Positions 8,112 to 16,721 of a stretch of DNA of 39,032 nucleotides are shown here, in pieces (the stretch's first letter is position 1; each line of letters starts with the position of its first letter). The position numbers and the translations under genes are program-made. The notes beneath the pieces were generated by a model that saw only the letters and a program-made list of their open reading frames with translations, did no database searches and was not told the origin of the DNA. The DNA is from Porphyromonadaceae bacterium COT-184 OH4590 (GTDB taxonomy: Bacteria > Bacteroidota > Bacteroidia > Bacteroidales > Paludibacteraceae), in assembly GCA_000768855.1 (NCBI GenBank), contig JRAN01000018.1, positions 1 through 39,032 of the forward strand, written 5' to 3'.

Positions 8112-8699
8112 ATGAAAGATTTAATTATACAAAAAGCATTTGTGTTATTTTTGAATAAGGGATTTAATGGTACCTCAATATCACATATACAAACTGCTGT
8201 AAATACCTCTCGTGGAGCCATATATCATTATTTTAAATCAAAAGAAGATATTTATAGAGAGGTTGTTGATAGATATTTAATAACAGCTCTTTCTGTTGTT
8301 ACAAAAATATCAGAAGAGGATAAAACTACTTTGTATGACACAATTATATATGCTATAAAAGAACGAAGAAAAATAATCGATGATATAAAAAGTATTACTA
8401 CAGAACCATTGAGCGATTTCTATTATTTTAAATTAGTATATGATGCATGTGATTTTTACAAAGGATTTGTAGAAAAAATTAATTTAATTAATCATCGAGA
8501 GCTGTCCGAATGGAAGAGCATTATTGCAATATCTATTGCAAACAAAGAGATTAAAAATGATTTAAACATAGACTTTATTGCAAATAATTTTGTGCTACTA
8601 CCCCAAAGCGTAGGACTAAAATACTCATTTAATGGCACTTTAAACATTGATGAGCTAGAAATGATGTATTTCGAATTTTACAAGTTGTTAAAATCTTAA
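8112..8699 (+). CDS. TetR/AcrR-family transcriptional regulator
   Basis: This 195-residue protein has a typical TetR N-terminal helix-turn-helix: GFNGTSISHIQTAVNTSRGA followed by IYHYFKSKEDIYREVV (about residues 17-52). The C-terminal ligand-binding domain is variable and gives no clue to the inducer. The gene sits between two copies of the palindrome ACCGATTGGTCGGT and is followed by an amidohydrolase gene in the same direction. It most likely represses itself and that enzyme. Codons are strongly AT-rich compared with the lut operon and prfB, suggesting a separate origin for the module. Confidence 0.9.
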   Translation: MKDLIIQKAFVLFLNKGFNGTSISHIQTAVNTSRGAIYHYFKSKEDIYREVVDRYLITALSVVTKISEEDKTTLYDTIIYAIKERRKIIDDIKSITTEPLSDFYYFKLVYDACDFYKGFVEKINLINHRELSEWKSIIAISIANKEIKNDLNIDFIANNFVLLPQSVGLKYSFNGTLNIDELEMMYFEFYKLLKS

Positions 8700-8721
8700 T
8701 TTTTTTTTTCGCCACAAACAA

Positions 8722-8735
8722 ACCGATTGGTCGGT
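8722..8735. promoter_or_regulatory. Operator 2 of the TetR regulator, before the amidohydrolase
   Basis: ACCGATTGGTCGGT is identical over 14 bp to the operator ahead of the TetR gene. A near-consensus -7 box, TAATATTG, follows at 8740-8747. The site therefore lies between the -33 and -7 positions, where bound repressor would exclude RNA polymerase. Confidence 0.75.
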
Positions 8736-8777
8736 ATGTTAATATTGTAATTGTTGAATTTTAAAATATATAAAAAA

Positions 8778-10109
8778 ATGAATGATTTTGTAATTAAATG
8801 TGGTACATTAATTGATGGAACAGGACGTCCTGCTATTCATAATGCAAGAATACTTGTAAAAAATAAAAGGATAGCTTTTATTGACACTGCCATTAGTTCA
8901 GATCTTGACAACCATCATATTGTTGTAGATGCTCTCAATAAAACTGTTATGCCTGGCATTATTGATTCTCATAAGCACATAATAAATAATGGAGGATCGG
9001 GAATAGGAATAGGATTAAATATTAAACAAATAAAAGAAAATCTTAGACAAATATGTTATGGAGGAGTTACTTCTGTACTGGATTTAGGTTCGGCTGATTT
9101 CATTAGGATAATACCAAAACTTTCGTGGGAGCAACCTAAACTGTTCTATGCTATTACGATTCTTACTTGTCAAGATGGTTATCCTGCCGAATATATGAAT
9201 AAAAAATACTACAAATTAGGTTCTGTAAAAGAATGCCAAACAGAAGAAGATATAAAAAAAGCAGTCAAAAGTTTGTTTAAAAAGGGAGTAGCAGCTATAA
9301 AAACTGCAGTTGTATCCCGAACATTTGACAATAAACCACAAAAATGTTGGACTGACAAACAACTGCAAACACTTACAAATGAAGCTCATAGTTATGGATT
9401 AAAAGTTTGTGCTCATATCACTTATATTGATGACTATGCACAAGCTGCACGTTGTGGAGTAGATAGTATTCACCATGCAGCATTTGATGGTAAGATGTAT
9501 GAGAAAGATGTAGAGGAGATGATAAAGAGAGATGTTATTTTTGTTCCAACGGTCAGTTTGTGTGACTTAACTATTCAAGGATTGGAAAATGAGTGGATAT
9601 ATTCTAAAAATTATCATCCCCCGGTGAACGAAAAAATAAAAGAAAATATGAGAATATTCACTAAAGCATATAGAGATGGTAGTGAAGATAAACCAGTTGG
9701 TGATTTCTTTGTAAAACTTTCTAAGAAAGAGTTTAAGAAAACCCTTTATTATCAAATGGAAAACATAAAAGAGTATATTCGTAATGGAGGAAAAGTTGCT
9801 ATGGGTACAGACTCTTCTCTTGGTTTTTCTTTACACACTACCCCTATTCGAGAAATAGAATTGTTAGCTTTGGCAGGATTGTCCAATATAGATGCCATCA
9901 AAGCTTCAACTTTTACTTCAGCCTCAGTATTTGCCAAAGAAAATGAAATTGGTTCAATAGAAGTAGGTAAATTTGCCGATATTTTAATCATTGACGGAGA
10001 TGTTTCAAACAATATATCCGATATTAACAAAATAGATATAGTATTTATAAATGGGAAAATGATGTACTCGAAAAAAGAACATCCCAAAACTGAACTTTGG
10101 AGTGTGTAG
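8778..10109 (+). CDS. Amidohydrolase-superfamily metal-dependent hydrolase
   Basis: This protein has 443 residues from the ATG at 8778. Metal ligands typical of the imidazolonepropionase/Xaa-Pro-dipeptidase-like branch are visible: HxH in DSHKH (H65, H67), a candidate carboxylated lysine in AIKTAVV (K175), H213 in VCAHITY, H232/H233 in DSIHHAAF, and D345 in AMGTDSS. The N- and C-terminal segments form the small beta-sandwich (VGKFADILIIDGD near the end). It has no signal peptide, so it is cytoplasmic. The substrate is unknown; related enzymes hydrolyse cyclic amides, proline dipeptides or xenobiotic esters. Control by the adjacent TetR protein is inferred from the shared operator. An in-frame TTG at 8751 is a less likely start. 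Confidence 0.85.
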   Translation: MNDFVIKCGTLIDGTGRPAIHNARILVKNKRIAFIDTAISSDLDNHHIVVDALNKTVMPGIIDSHKHIINNGGSGIGIGLNIKQIKENLRQICYGGVTSVLDLGSADFIRIIPKLSWEQPKLFYAITILTCQDGYPAEYMNKKYYKLGSVKECQTEEDIKKAVKSLFKKGVAAIKTAVVSRTFDNKPQKCWTDKQLQTLTNEAHSYGLKVCAHITYIDDYAQAARCGVDSIHHAAFDGKMYEKDVEEMIKRDVIFVPTVSLCDLTIQGLENEWIYSKNYHPPVNEKIKENMRIFTKAYRDGSEDKPVGDFFVKLSKKEFKKTLYYQMENIKEYIRNGGKVAMGTDSSLGFSLHTTPIREIELLALAGLSNIDAIKASTFTSASVFAKENEIGSIEVGKFADILIIDGDVSNNISDINKIDIVFINGKMMYSKKEHPKTELWSV

Positions 10110-10208
10110 TATGAATTATGAATGGTTATATATCAACTTTGAGTACAGACTTACTTTTTACCTCCAAATAAGCTAAAGAGCGATATAGTTTATCTAAAGA
10201 AAAAAATC

Positions 10209-10246
10209 ATAAGAGTTTGAACACCGTGTTGCATTCAAACTCTTAT
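10209..10246. terminator. Bidirectional terminator between the amidohydrolase and prfB
   Basis: ATAAGAGTTTGAA (10209-10221) pairs perfectly with TTCAAACTCTTAT (10234-10246) around a 12-base loop. Short A/T runs lie on both sides. It separates two convergent genes and could serve both. Confidence 0.7.
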
Positions 10247-10262
10247 TTAATTTCATCATCTA

Positions 10263-11382
10263 TCACTCAACGCCTTGTCCGCCAAACTCCATAAGATAGG
10301 CTTTTATAAACGCCTCAAGGTCGCCGTCCATAACAGCATTGACATTCGATGTCTGGTAGTTGGTGCGGTGGTCTTTTACTCTTCGGTCGTCGAAGACATA
10401 AGAGCGTATCTGACTGCCCCACTCTATCTTCTTTTTGCTTGCCTCAACGCGTGCCGTCTCGGCATTGCGTTTTTCGAGTTCGAGTTCATAAAGTTGCGAT
10501 TTTAAAAGTCGCATAGCATTGTCTTTGTTGCCAAACTGCGAACGGCTTTCGGTATTCTCTATCACTATCTCGTCGGGCTGCTCGGTAACGGGGTTTATAA
10601 ACTTATAGTGCAGTCTTACGCCTGTCTCCACCTTGTTTACATTTTGCCCACCCGCACCGCTCGAACGGAACGTATCCCACGATATGTTGGCAGGGTTTAT
10701 CTCTATCTCGATACTGTCGTCCACAAGGGGAGTTACAAAGACCGACGAAAACGAGGTCATACGTTTACCCTGAGCATTGTACGGCGACACACGCACCAAA
10801 CGGTGCACTCCGTTTTCGCTTTTAAGATAGCCGTATGCATAATCGCCCTCAATCTGAATAGTAACGTTTTTGATACCCGCCTCATCACCTTCGAGCAAGT
10901 TTACTATCTCTGCTTTGTAGCCATTTGCCTCACAATAACGCAGGTACATACGCATCAACATCGACGCCCAATCCTGCGCCTCCGTGCCACCTGCTCCGGC
11001 AACAATTTTGAGCACAGCCCCGAACTTATCTCCCTCGTTGCGTAACATATTTTTGAGTTCCAAGCCCTCGATAAAACTTAGTGTCTTGGCATATTGTTCG
11101 TCGAGCTCCTGCTCCGACAACATATCCTCTTTGTAGAAGTCGTAACTTATGCAGAGTTCCTCGACCGATGTTTCGACCTGTCGGTAAGCATCGAGCCACA
11201 TCTTTATTCCTCTAACTTTACGCATCTGCTCCTCTGCCTCTTTTTGGTTGTTCCAAAAGTCGGGAGCCTGTGTGCGTAACTCTTCCTCTTCGAGTTGTAT
11301 TATCTTCGAGTCAATCTCAAAGATACCTCCTCAACGCCTCTCTCCTATCGGACAGCGCCTTAATCTGCTCTTGTGTAGTCAT
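10263..11382 (-). CDS. prfB: Peptide chain release factor 2, with programmed +1 frameshift
   Basis: RF2 ends translation at UGA and UAA. The gene is in two frames. The first 21 codons start at the ATG at 11382 (MTTQEQIKALSDRREALRRYL) and end at an in-frame TGA (11317-11319). After a +1 shift at CTT-T the frame continues EIDSKIIQLEEEEL and runs to 10263. Together they give about 372 residues, normal for RF2. The catalytic loop reads SSGAGGQNVNK, containing GGQ. The codon-recognition tripeptide appears as SPY (RVSPYNAQGKR) rather than the E. coli SPF; I believe this is common in this phylum, but I cannot check. The DUF4491 gene upstream ends inside the first 23 bases of prfB. Confidence 0.95.
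11317..11331 (-). promoter_or_regulatory. prfB programmed frameshift site
   Basis: The minus strand reads AGGAGG TAT CTT TGA. This is the known RF2 autoregulatory signal: an internal Shine-Dalgarno-like AGGAGG, a slippery CTT and a TGA in a poor context. When RF2 is scarce, the ribosome shifts +1 on CTT and makes full-length RF2. Zero-frame translation stops after 21 residues. The upstream stimulator is AGGAGG rather than the E. coli AGGGGG. Confidence 0.93.
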
Positions 11383-11743
11383 TTTTCGGTTGGTTATTAT
11401 TTTGTTTTGATAAATTATCTTTGTCGCCGTCGAAATCGTAATGCCTTTTGGGATTTTTGGGAAACCAGCCTTTGCGCACCCTTTTGGCTTGTTCCTTTAT
11501 CTCCAATATGCTCCATAGCGAGCTAAAACCGAGTATGGCCAATATTGCCGACATAAATACGGTATCCGACCGATAGGCAAGCCCCAAGAATATAATTCCC
11601 ATAACAAGAAATGCCCACCAAATCTTTGTACCGAAGTAATATTCGGCTTTGATAACAAGAGGATGAAACGCCCCTATTATCAAAAAAGTAAGACCTCCGA
11701 TGATAATACCCTGTATTTCAGGATTTTGCAAAAACTCCAACAT
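11360..11743 (-). CDS. DUF4491 family membrane protein
   Basis: This 127-residue protein has three hydrophobic segments (about 12-30, 40-57 and 63-80). A conserved tail reads AKRVRKGWFPKNPKRH, followed by a polar, disordered C-terminus. The GxHPxVIKxEYYxGTKxWW and GWFPxNPKR phrases are those I associate with DUF4491, a small Bacteroidetes family of unknown function. The stop lies within the prfB leader reading frame (23-bp overlap), so the two genes are probably co-transcribed and translationally coupled. A -7 box is at 11771-11778. Confidence 0.8.
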   Translation of the reverse strand: MLEFLQNPEIQGIIIGGLTFLIIGAFHPLVIKAEYYFGTKIWWAFLVMGIIFLGLAYRSDTVFMSAILAILGFSSLWSILEIKEQAKRVRKGWFPKNPKRHYDFDGDKDNLSKQNNNQPKNDYTRAD

Positions 11744-11770
11744 TACAATTTGTTTCGATTAAATAGGGTG

Positions 11771-11778
11771 CAAAGATA
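11771..11778 (-). promoter_or_regulatory. -7 promoter element of DUF4491-prfB
   Basis: The minus strand reads TATCTTTG, matching TAnnTTTG, about 28 bases before the DUF4491 ATG. It is divergent from the promoter at 11886. Confidence 0.5.
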
Positions 11779-11885
11779 TACAAAAGTTTTTAATTTTGCG
11801 ATTAGCCTATTTCAGGAAAAGATGAACTACTATTCAAAATTTATAATTTGCTTAACACTAAGATTAATAACTCAAAACAATTTTG

Positions 11886-11893
11886 TACCTTTG
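11886..11893 (+). promoter_or_regulatory. -7 promoter element of the DUF4292 gene
   Basis: TACCTTTG followed by CAAAAT matches TAnnTTTG, 30 bases before the ATG at 11924. No convincing -33 TTTG was seen. Confidence 0.55.
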
Positions 11894-11923
11894 CAAAATA
11901 ACTAATTAAAAATAATTTTTTTT

Positions 11924-12739
11924 ATGAAACGGACACATATAATAATATTATTATTGGCTGTACTGGCTATAAGCAGTTGCAGAACAAAATACACCTTAAT
12001 GAAGACAACCAATACCACCACACCCACTACTCGTACTTTGACAGTAAAAGAGATTGTCAAACAACACTCTACAGCAAATTCCGAAATACTCTATCTCAAT
12101 ATATCCGACGCAGAGGCAAAATACAAAAACGAAGAGAAAAGTTATTCGGTAAAAATGACTATAAAGATTATCAAAGACAAAGAGATTAACATTTCGGTTT
12201 TTCCTCTCTTGGGTATTGAGTTGTTTAGACTGAGGTTTACTCCTGAGAGGTTTTATATATTCGACAAATTCAATCGCCAATACTGCGACAACTCATATCA
12301 ATATTTTTCTAAAATGCTCAAAACCGAAGTGTCTTACAAAGATATTGAAGCTCTATTGACCAACAAACTTTTTAGCCTCGACCACACTACCACCATAGAC
12401 GAAGCCTACACATCGACACAATTAGAAGACAGATTTTTGCTTACATCAAAACAAAACTTCAATAACTACAAACATATATTTGAGATTTCGCCCGACTATA
12501 TGCTGTCTTCTACCATTCTAAAAGACGTTGCCACAGATGCTCTGAAAGTGGATTATTCAATGTTTAAGGCAATAGATAAAATACTCTTCCCCACTACAAT
12601 AGAGCTAAAAACAGATTTGCCGAAGGACAATTTTGAACTTAAAATAGATGTAAAAAAGATAGAGATAAACAAAGCTTTTGAAACAAACAGTATTGACTTC
12701 AATCGTTATTCGAAAGTAGAGTGCAGTCAAATATTTTGA
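11924..12739 (+). CDS. DUF4292 lipoprotein
   Basis: This 271-residue protein starts with a lipoprotein signal peptide ending in LAISSC (Cys19). The body resembles DUF4292, a LolA/LolB-like beta-rich family of Bacteroidetes: SVKMTIKIIKDKEINISVFPLLGIELFRLRFTPERFYI is the usual core (about 72-110). A role in outer-membrane lipoprotein or lipid handling has been suggested by fold only and is not proven. It is followed after 46 bp by an EnvC-like gene, a pairing I recall from other Bacteroidales, so a shared envelope role is likely. Confidence 0.8.
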   Translation: MKRTHIIILLLAVLAISSCRTKYTLMKTTNTTTPTTRTLTVKEIVKQHSTANSEILYLNISDAEAKYKNEEKSYSVKMTIKIIKDKEINISVFPLLGIELFRLRFTPERFYIFDKFNRQYCDNSYQYFSKMLKTEVSYKDIEALLTNKLFSLDHTTTIDEAYTSTQLEDRFLLTSKQNFNNYKHIFEISPDYMLSSTILKDVATDALKVDYSMFKAIDKILFPTTIELKTDLPKDNFELKIDVKKIEINKAFETNSIDFNRYSKVECSQIF

Positions 12740-12785
12740 CACATAATCAAATAGTATATAATATTTTAGACAATAGTTTGCAAAG

Positions 12786-14093
12786 ATGTTAAAAAGAACG
12801 ATTTTAACTATATTAGTAATCATATCTGTAGTTGTCAATGGAATATATGCCCAATCGATAAAAGAGCTCGAAGCACAAAAAAGAAAGGCACAACAAAAGT
12901 TAAATGCAACACAAAAGTTACTGAATGAGACTAAAAAATCGCGAAAAGGGACAGAAAAAGAGCTTAATCTGCTTACTCGCTCAATAAAAGAGACCAACAA
13001 CTTGATTTTTTCGATTAATTCGGAAATAGAGGGACTCAACCGCGATATTACAAACCTTATGTCTGAAAAAAAAAGCCTGACTCAAAGACTCGAAATCACC
13101 AAGCAAGAGTATGCAAAGATGATTGCTACCAATTATGTATTCAAGAGACAGTTTTCGCCGATATTTTTTATATTCTCGTCCAAAAACTTTAGTCAAGGGC
13201 TTCGTAGAGCAAGATATTTGGTGGAGATGTCTAATTATAGGAAAGAACAGGTACTGGAGATAAAAAATCTCACTCAATCTATTGAGGAAAAAGAGAATCA
13301 ACTGCACAACTATGTTACTCAAAAGTCGGAGTCGCTACATCAAAAGGAGCAACAAAGCAAAAAATTAAATAAAAAGAAAGAGGAACAAAATAGGTTGTTG
13401 AAAAACTACAACCAAAAGGAGAGAGAATATACTGCTACCATAAAGGAGGAACAACAACATCAGAAAAACCTTAATGAACTGATACGCAAAAAAGTAGCTG
13501 AAGAGAATCGTAAAAAAGCCGAAATGGCAAAAAAGGCTGAGTCCAAGCAAAATAAAAAAGAGAAAGCCTCAAAGACAGGTACTAAAAAGAGTACTAACAC
13601 AACCAAAGGTTCGGCCAAGAGTGAATCCACGACACCTATCATAACCGACAAAGAATACAAGCAATACAAAGAGGATAAGCTGCTTACAGGTAGTTTTACC
13701 AAAAATAAAGGTAGCCTTCCGATGCCTGTGGAAAGCGGCAAAATTCATCGTAAATTTGGCAGACAGACCAATACTCTTACAAATACGATAGAAAACAACA
13801 GTGGTATATATATACTCACTCCAAGTGGTATGGAGGCAAGAGCCGTATTTGAAGGAACAGTTTTTGAGGTAATGTACGAACCCGGTTCGGGATACATAGT
13901 ATGGGTAACGCACGGCTCTTACTCTACCGTATATGCCCAATTATCTCTATTTTATGTAAAAAAGGGCGAAAAACTCAAATCTCGTCAAAAAATAGGTAAA
14001 ATTGCACAAAAGAATAACAACACCGAACTTAATTTTTATATTCTCAACGAAAACGCATCATACGAAAATCCCGAAAATTGGCTCGCTCATTGA
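12786..14093 (+). CDS. EnvC-like murein hydrolase activator (coiled coil + degenerate M23 domain)
   Basis: This 435-residue protein has a signal peptide (to about residue 22, ...VNGIYAQ), a long coiled coil (about 25-250), a Lys/Ser/Thr-rich linker (about 250-285) and a C-terminal LytM/M23 domain (about 310-432). The zinc site is lost. Where active enzymes have HxGxD the sequence reads NNSGIYI, and the HxH motif appears as STVYAQLS. This is as in EnvC, which does not cut peptidoglycan itself but activates amidases at the septum. Expected location is the periplasm. The Lys-rich linker is longer than I would expect for E. coli EnvC. Confidence 0.88.
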   Translation: MLKRTILTILVIISVVVNGIYAQSIKELEAQKRKAQQKLNATQKLLNETKKSRKGTEKELNLLTRSIKETNNLIFSINSEIEGLNRDITNLMSEKKSLTQRLEITKQEYAKMIATNYVFKRQFSPIFFIFSSKNFSQGLRRARYLVEMSNYRKEQVLEIKNLTQSIEEKENQLHNYVTQKSESLHQKEQQSKKLNKKKEEQNRLLKNYNQKEREYTATIKEEQQHQKNLNELIRKKVAEENRKKAEMAKKAESKQNKKEKASKTGTKKSTNTTKGSAKSESTTPIITDKEYKQYKEDKLLTGSFTKNKGSLPMPVESGKIHRKFGRQTNTLTNTIENNSGIYILTPSGMEARAVFEGTVFEVMYEPGSGYIVWVTHGSYSTVYAQLSLFYVKKGEKLKSRQKIGKIAQKNNNTELNFYILNENASYENPENWLAH

Positions 14094-14153
14094 AATTAAC
14101 AAAAAAATTTATTGAGTATTTTATATTTTCTATTGGTATAAAAAATATTTTTT

Positions 14154-14161
14154 TACCTTTG
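14154..14161 (+). promoter_or_regulatory. -7 promoter element of the Ig-like lipoprotein gene
   Basis: TACCTTTG matches the consensus. A TTGG at 14132-14135, 18 bases upstream, may be the -33 element. The leader to the ATG at 14259 is about 90 bases. Confidence 0.5.
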
Positions 14162-14258
14162 TAAAAGTTCTATTATATCTAAGTAATTGGTTTGCACAAA
14201 AAACACATCTTGTTTATCAACTAATTATTATTATTTTAACAAACACAAAAACAATATT

Positions 14259-15449
14259 ATGAAAATTCAAATTAAAACCATCTTTTCGGCACTTATTTTA
14301 GTGATAGCAATAGTCTATCTTGCCGCATGTAATGAAAGTAATACACCAAAGGTAAAAGTTTTTAAGGTAGAACCGTCAAAATTTGTTTTGGCTTATGGTG
14401 ACTCTATTGTTATGAAAGCCACTCTTGATGGTCAGGAAGTAAAAGCCGAATGGCAAATACTACCTGAGGGCGTAGTAAGTATTGACTCAACAGGTAAGGT
14501 AAAGGCATTAAAAGTAGGTAAAGGCTCTATAGCCGCTACTTATAAGGATTACTCGGCTAAAGCTGATTTTGAGATAACATCCGTAGAGTATTTTTTGCCG
14601 TATCTAAGAATGTTTGACGATGAGAAAAAAATATATGAATATGAAACCTCTCTCGGACATACTATTGAGGTAAAAGACTCTTCGCTTGCGTATTATATGT
14701 TTTCGACCAATAGTGAGGTTTTGCCACAAGTAGCCTATATTGCCGGGAAAGCAATTCAGATGTTTACAACCAAAGATGTGCTCACAAGTCGGCAGTTCAT
14801 AGACTATATGGCTTCAAAAGGATTTACTACCGACGGTCAAATATTGTATGGATATATGATGGCATATAAATCTCCTTTCAAAACTGTTAGTGCTTATGCT
14901 ATATTAGATACAATACCCAACTACCCTCTAAAAACCGGAATGTGCTTTAATGTGGTGAATCCGATACTTGAAGCAATACCTTATCCAGAATTGGATTGGA
15001 ACGCCTCGCTATCTGTAATACAAGCCAAAGAAGGAAGCAAAGGTTATACGCTTAGCGATATTCGCACCGACAACTTAGGTCGCAAAGAGTATATCTATGG
15101 TAAGAGAAAGGAAACTACCGAGTTTACCGAGATGTTCATTACAAGATACCTATTCGATACTAACAATAAGTTAATTAAATCTACTTTGATTATTATTCCT
15201 GCCCATTATGTATTCACTCCTATGGGAACAGATGCCTTTTCGATAAACCCCAAATTCCTCACGCTTGCTTCTTCGCAAGGATATGTAGAGACAAATATGA
15301 CCGGAGACGCGAGCCGTAAAGTATATAGTAATTCCGAAAAGGACAATAAATTTACTTTGCGTTCTTGGAGGATTAAGATTGGGGGCTATATGTATATCGG
15401 TGCGGGTCTCGATTTTGTACCCTATAATGGTCCGGACGAAATTGATTGA
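14259..15449 (+). CDS. Lipoprotein with N-terminal bacterial Ig-like (Big_2) domain, function unknown
   Basis: This protein has 396 residues from the ATG at 14259, chosen because MKIQIKTIFSALILVIAIVYLAAC makes a clean lipoprotein signal peptide. An in-frame ATG at 14187 would spoil it. After the Cys comes a Big_2-like domain (about 30-105, including LDGQEVKAEWQILPEGVVSIDSTGKVKALKVGKGSIAATY). The remaining 290 residues are not recognised. They are soluble and beta-rich in look, with several aromatic residues. Probably anchored in the outer membrane, possibly surface exposed. No neighbour defines its role. Confidence 0.75.
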   Translation: MKIQIKTIFSALILVIAIVYLAACNESNTPKVKVFKVEPSKFVLAYGDSIVMKATLDGQEVKAEWQILPEGVVSIDSTGKVKALKVGKGSIAATYKDYSAKADFEITSVEYFLPYLRMFDDEKKIYEYETSLGHTIEVKDSSLAYYMFSTNSEVLPQVAYIAGKAIQMFTTKDVLTSRQFIDYMASKGFTTDGQILYGYMMAYKSPFKTVSAYAILDTIPNYPLKTGMCFNVVNPILEAIPYPELDWNASLSVIQAKEGSKGYTLSDIRTDNLGRKEYIYGKRKETTEFTEMFITRYLFDTNNKLIKSTLIIIPAHYVFTPMGTDAFSINPKFLTLASSQGYVETNMTGDASRKVYSNSEKDNKFTLRSWRIKIGGYMYIGAGLDFVPYNGPDEID

Positions 15450-15475
15450 TTAGTAATCCATAAAAAACTTATTTG

Positions 15476-15510
15476 GAGGGTAAGCTTACATAAGAGTTGC
15501 CCTCTATTTT
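15476..15510 (+). terminator. Weak candidate terminator after the Ig-like lipoprotein gene
   Basis: GAGGG (15476-15480) pairs with CCCTC (15500-15504), followed by TATTTTTG. The stem is short, but the position between a gene end and the next promoter is right. Confidence 0.4.
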
Positions 15511-15530
15511 TGTATTAACAATATTATTCT

Positions 15531-15538
15531 TAATTTTG
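15531..15538 (+). promoter_or_regulatory. -7 promoter element of dut-comF
   Basis: TAATTTTG matches TAnnTTTG, 35 bases before the dut ATG. Confidence 0.55.
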
Positions 15539-15573
15539 CCGAAATTTTTTTTAATATATCCTTTTTTATAAAA

Positions 15574-16008
15574 ATGCAGATAAAAATAGTCAACAAATCG
15601 CATCACAAGCTGCCTCAATATGCTACCGAACTATCGGCAGGGTTGGATCTTAGAGCAAATCTTGACAAACCGATAAAGCTCAAACCTATGGAAAGAGTAT
15701 TGATCCCAACAGGTATTTTTATATCTTTGCCGCAAGGTTATGAGGCACAAATACGTCCTCGAAGCGGTTTGGCAATAAAAAAAGGCATAACTGTTTTAAA
15801 CTCTCCGGGTACTATAGATGCCGATTACAGAGGGGAGGTATGTGTTATTTTGGTCAATCTTTCGCAAGAAGACTTTGTGGTCGAAGACGGTGAGAGAATA
15901 TGCCAAATGGTAATAGCTCCTTACGTAAGAGCAAGTTGGCAAGAGGTAGAAACACTCGACCAAACTGAACGCGGAGAGGGTGGGTTCGGACATACGGGCA
16001 TCAAATAG
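15574..16008 (+). CDS. dut: dUTP diphosphatase
   Basis: This 144-residue trimeric dUTPase has all five motifs in order: SAGLDLRA (21-28), [12 protein letters not shown] (61-72), [11 protein letters not shown] (79-89, with the catalytic Asp), ERICQMVI (107-114) and the C-terminal glycine-rich arm [10 protein letters not shown] (133-142). It hydrolyses dUTP to dUMP, keeping uracil out of DNA and feeding dTMP synthesis. It lies 8 bp before the ComF-like gene, so both probably share one mRNA. Confidence 0.96.
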   Translation: MQIKIVNKSHHKLPQYATELSAGLDLRANLDKPIKLKPMERVLIPTGIFISLPQGYEAQIRPRSGLAIKKGITVLNSPGTIDADYRGEVCVILVNLSQEDFVVEDGERICQMVIAPYVRASWQEVETLDQTERGEGGFGHTGIK

Positions 16009-16016
16009 TTGGATAC

Positions 16017-16721
16017 ATGTCTTTCAAGACAAAAGCAAAAGAGTTTTTAGACGATTTTATATCATTAATTTTCCCTAACCTGTGTGTTTGCTGTAATAAC
16101 AACTTGCTAAAAGGAGAAGATTTGATATGTATCGGGTGTTTACTCAAATTGCCCAAAACCAATTATCATCTCGAAAGAGACAATATTCTCGAAAAAAAGT
16201 TTTGGGGTAAGGTCGATATACAAAGAGTAAGTTCATTTTTGCATTACAACAAACATTCCGATGTACAGTTTCTGTTAAGCAAACTCAAGTATAAAGGACA
16301 AAAAGAGATAGGTGTGGTATTGGGTAAATATGCTGCTGCCGATATTGCAGGTAGTGATTTTGCCAATAGTGTGGATTTGATAGTGCCTGTTCCACTGCAC
16401 CGCAACAGGTTGAAACAACGAGGATACAACCAAAGTCTTTGTATTGCACAAGGGCTGTCTGAGGTTACGAATATACCTATTGACCACAACAATCTATACA
16501 GGACAATCGAAAATCCCACTCAAACCAACAAATCTACTTACGAACGCTGGAAGAATACAGAGGGCATATTTGAGCTGAAAAACGGCAATCTTTTTGACAA
16601 TAAGCATATTCTGCTGGTTGACGACGTACTTACCACAGGCTCTACTATGATAGCTTGTATCGAGGCTATCAAAAACAAAAGCAATGCTAAAATATCTGTT
16701 TTCACTTTGGCTTCAGCCTAA
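16017..16721 (+). CDS. ComF-family phosphoribosyltransferase-like protein
   Basis: This 234-residue protein has an N-terminal zinc-ribbon-like region (LCVCC at about 22-26, CIGC at 38-41). A type I phosphoribosyltransferase fold follows, with the PRPP loop ILLVDDVLTTGST near 197-209 and VPVPLHRNRLKQRGYNQS around 122-139. In naturally competent bacteria ComF helps with uptake of single-stranded DNA. In non-competent Bacteroidetes its role is open, so the name refers to family only. It starts 8 bp after dut. Confidence 0.85.
   Translation: MSFKTKAKEFLDDFISLIFPNLCVCCNNNLLKGEDLICIGCLLKLPKTNYHLERDNILEKKFWGKVDIQRVSSFLHYNKHSDVQFLLSKLKYKGQKEIGVVLGKYAAADIAGSDFANSVDLIVPVPLHRNRLKQRGYNQSLCIAQGLSEVTNIPIDHNNLYRTIENPTQTNKSTYERWKNTEGIFELKNGNLFDNKHILLVDDVLTTGSTMIACIEAIKNKSNAKISVFTLASA

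Noticed and set aside
10263-11225. prfB beginning at the in-frame ATG at 11225
   Set aside because: The family N-terminus is found further upstream through a canonical RF2 frameshift site, so the short version would lack about 50 residues.
12786-14093. Active M23 metallopeptidase
   Set aside because: Both zinc-ligand motifs are replaced, so it is described as an EnvC-like activator.
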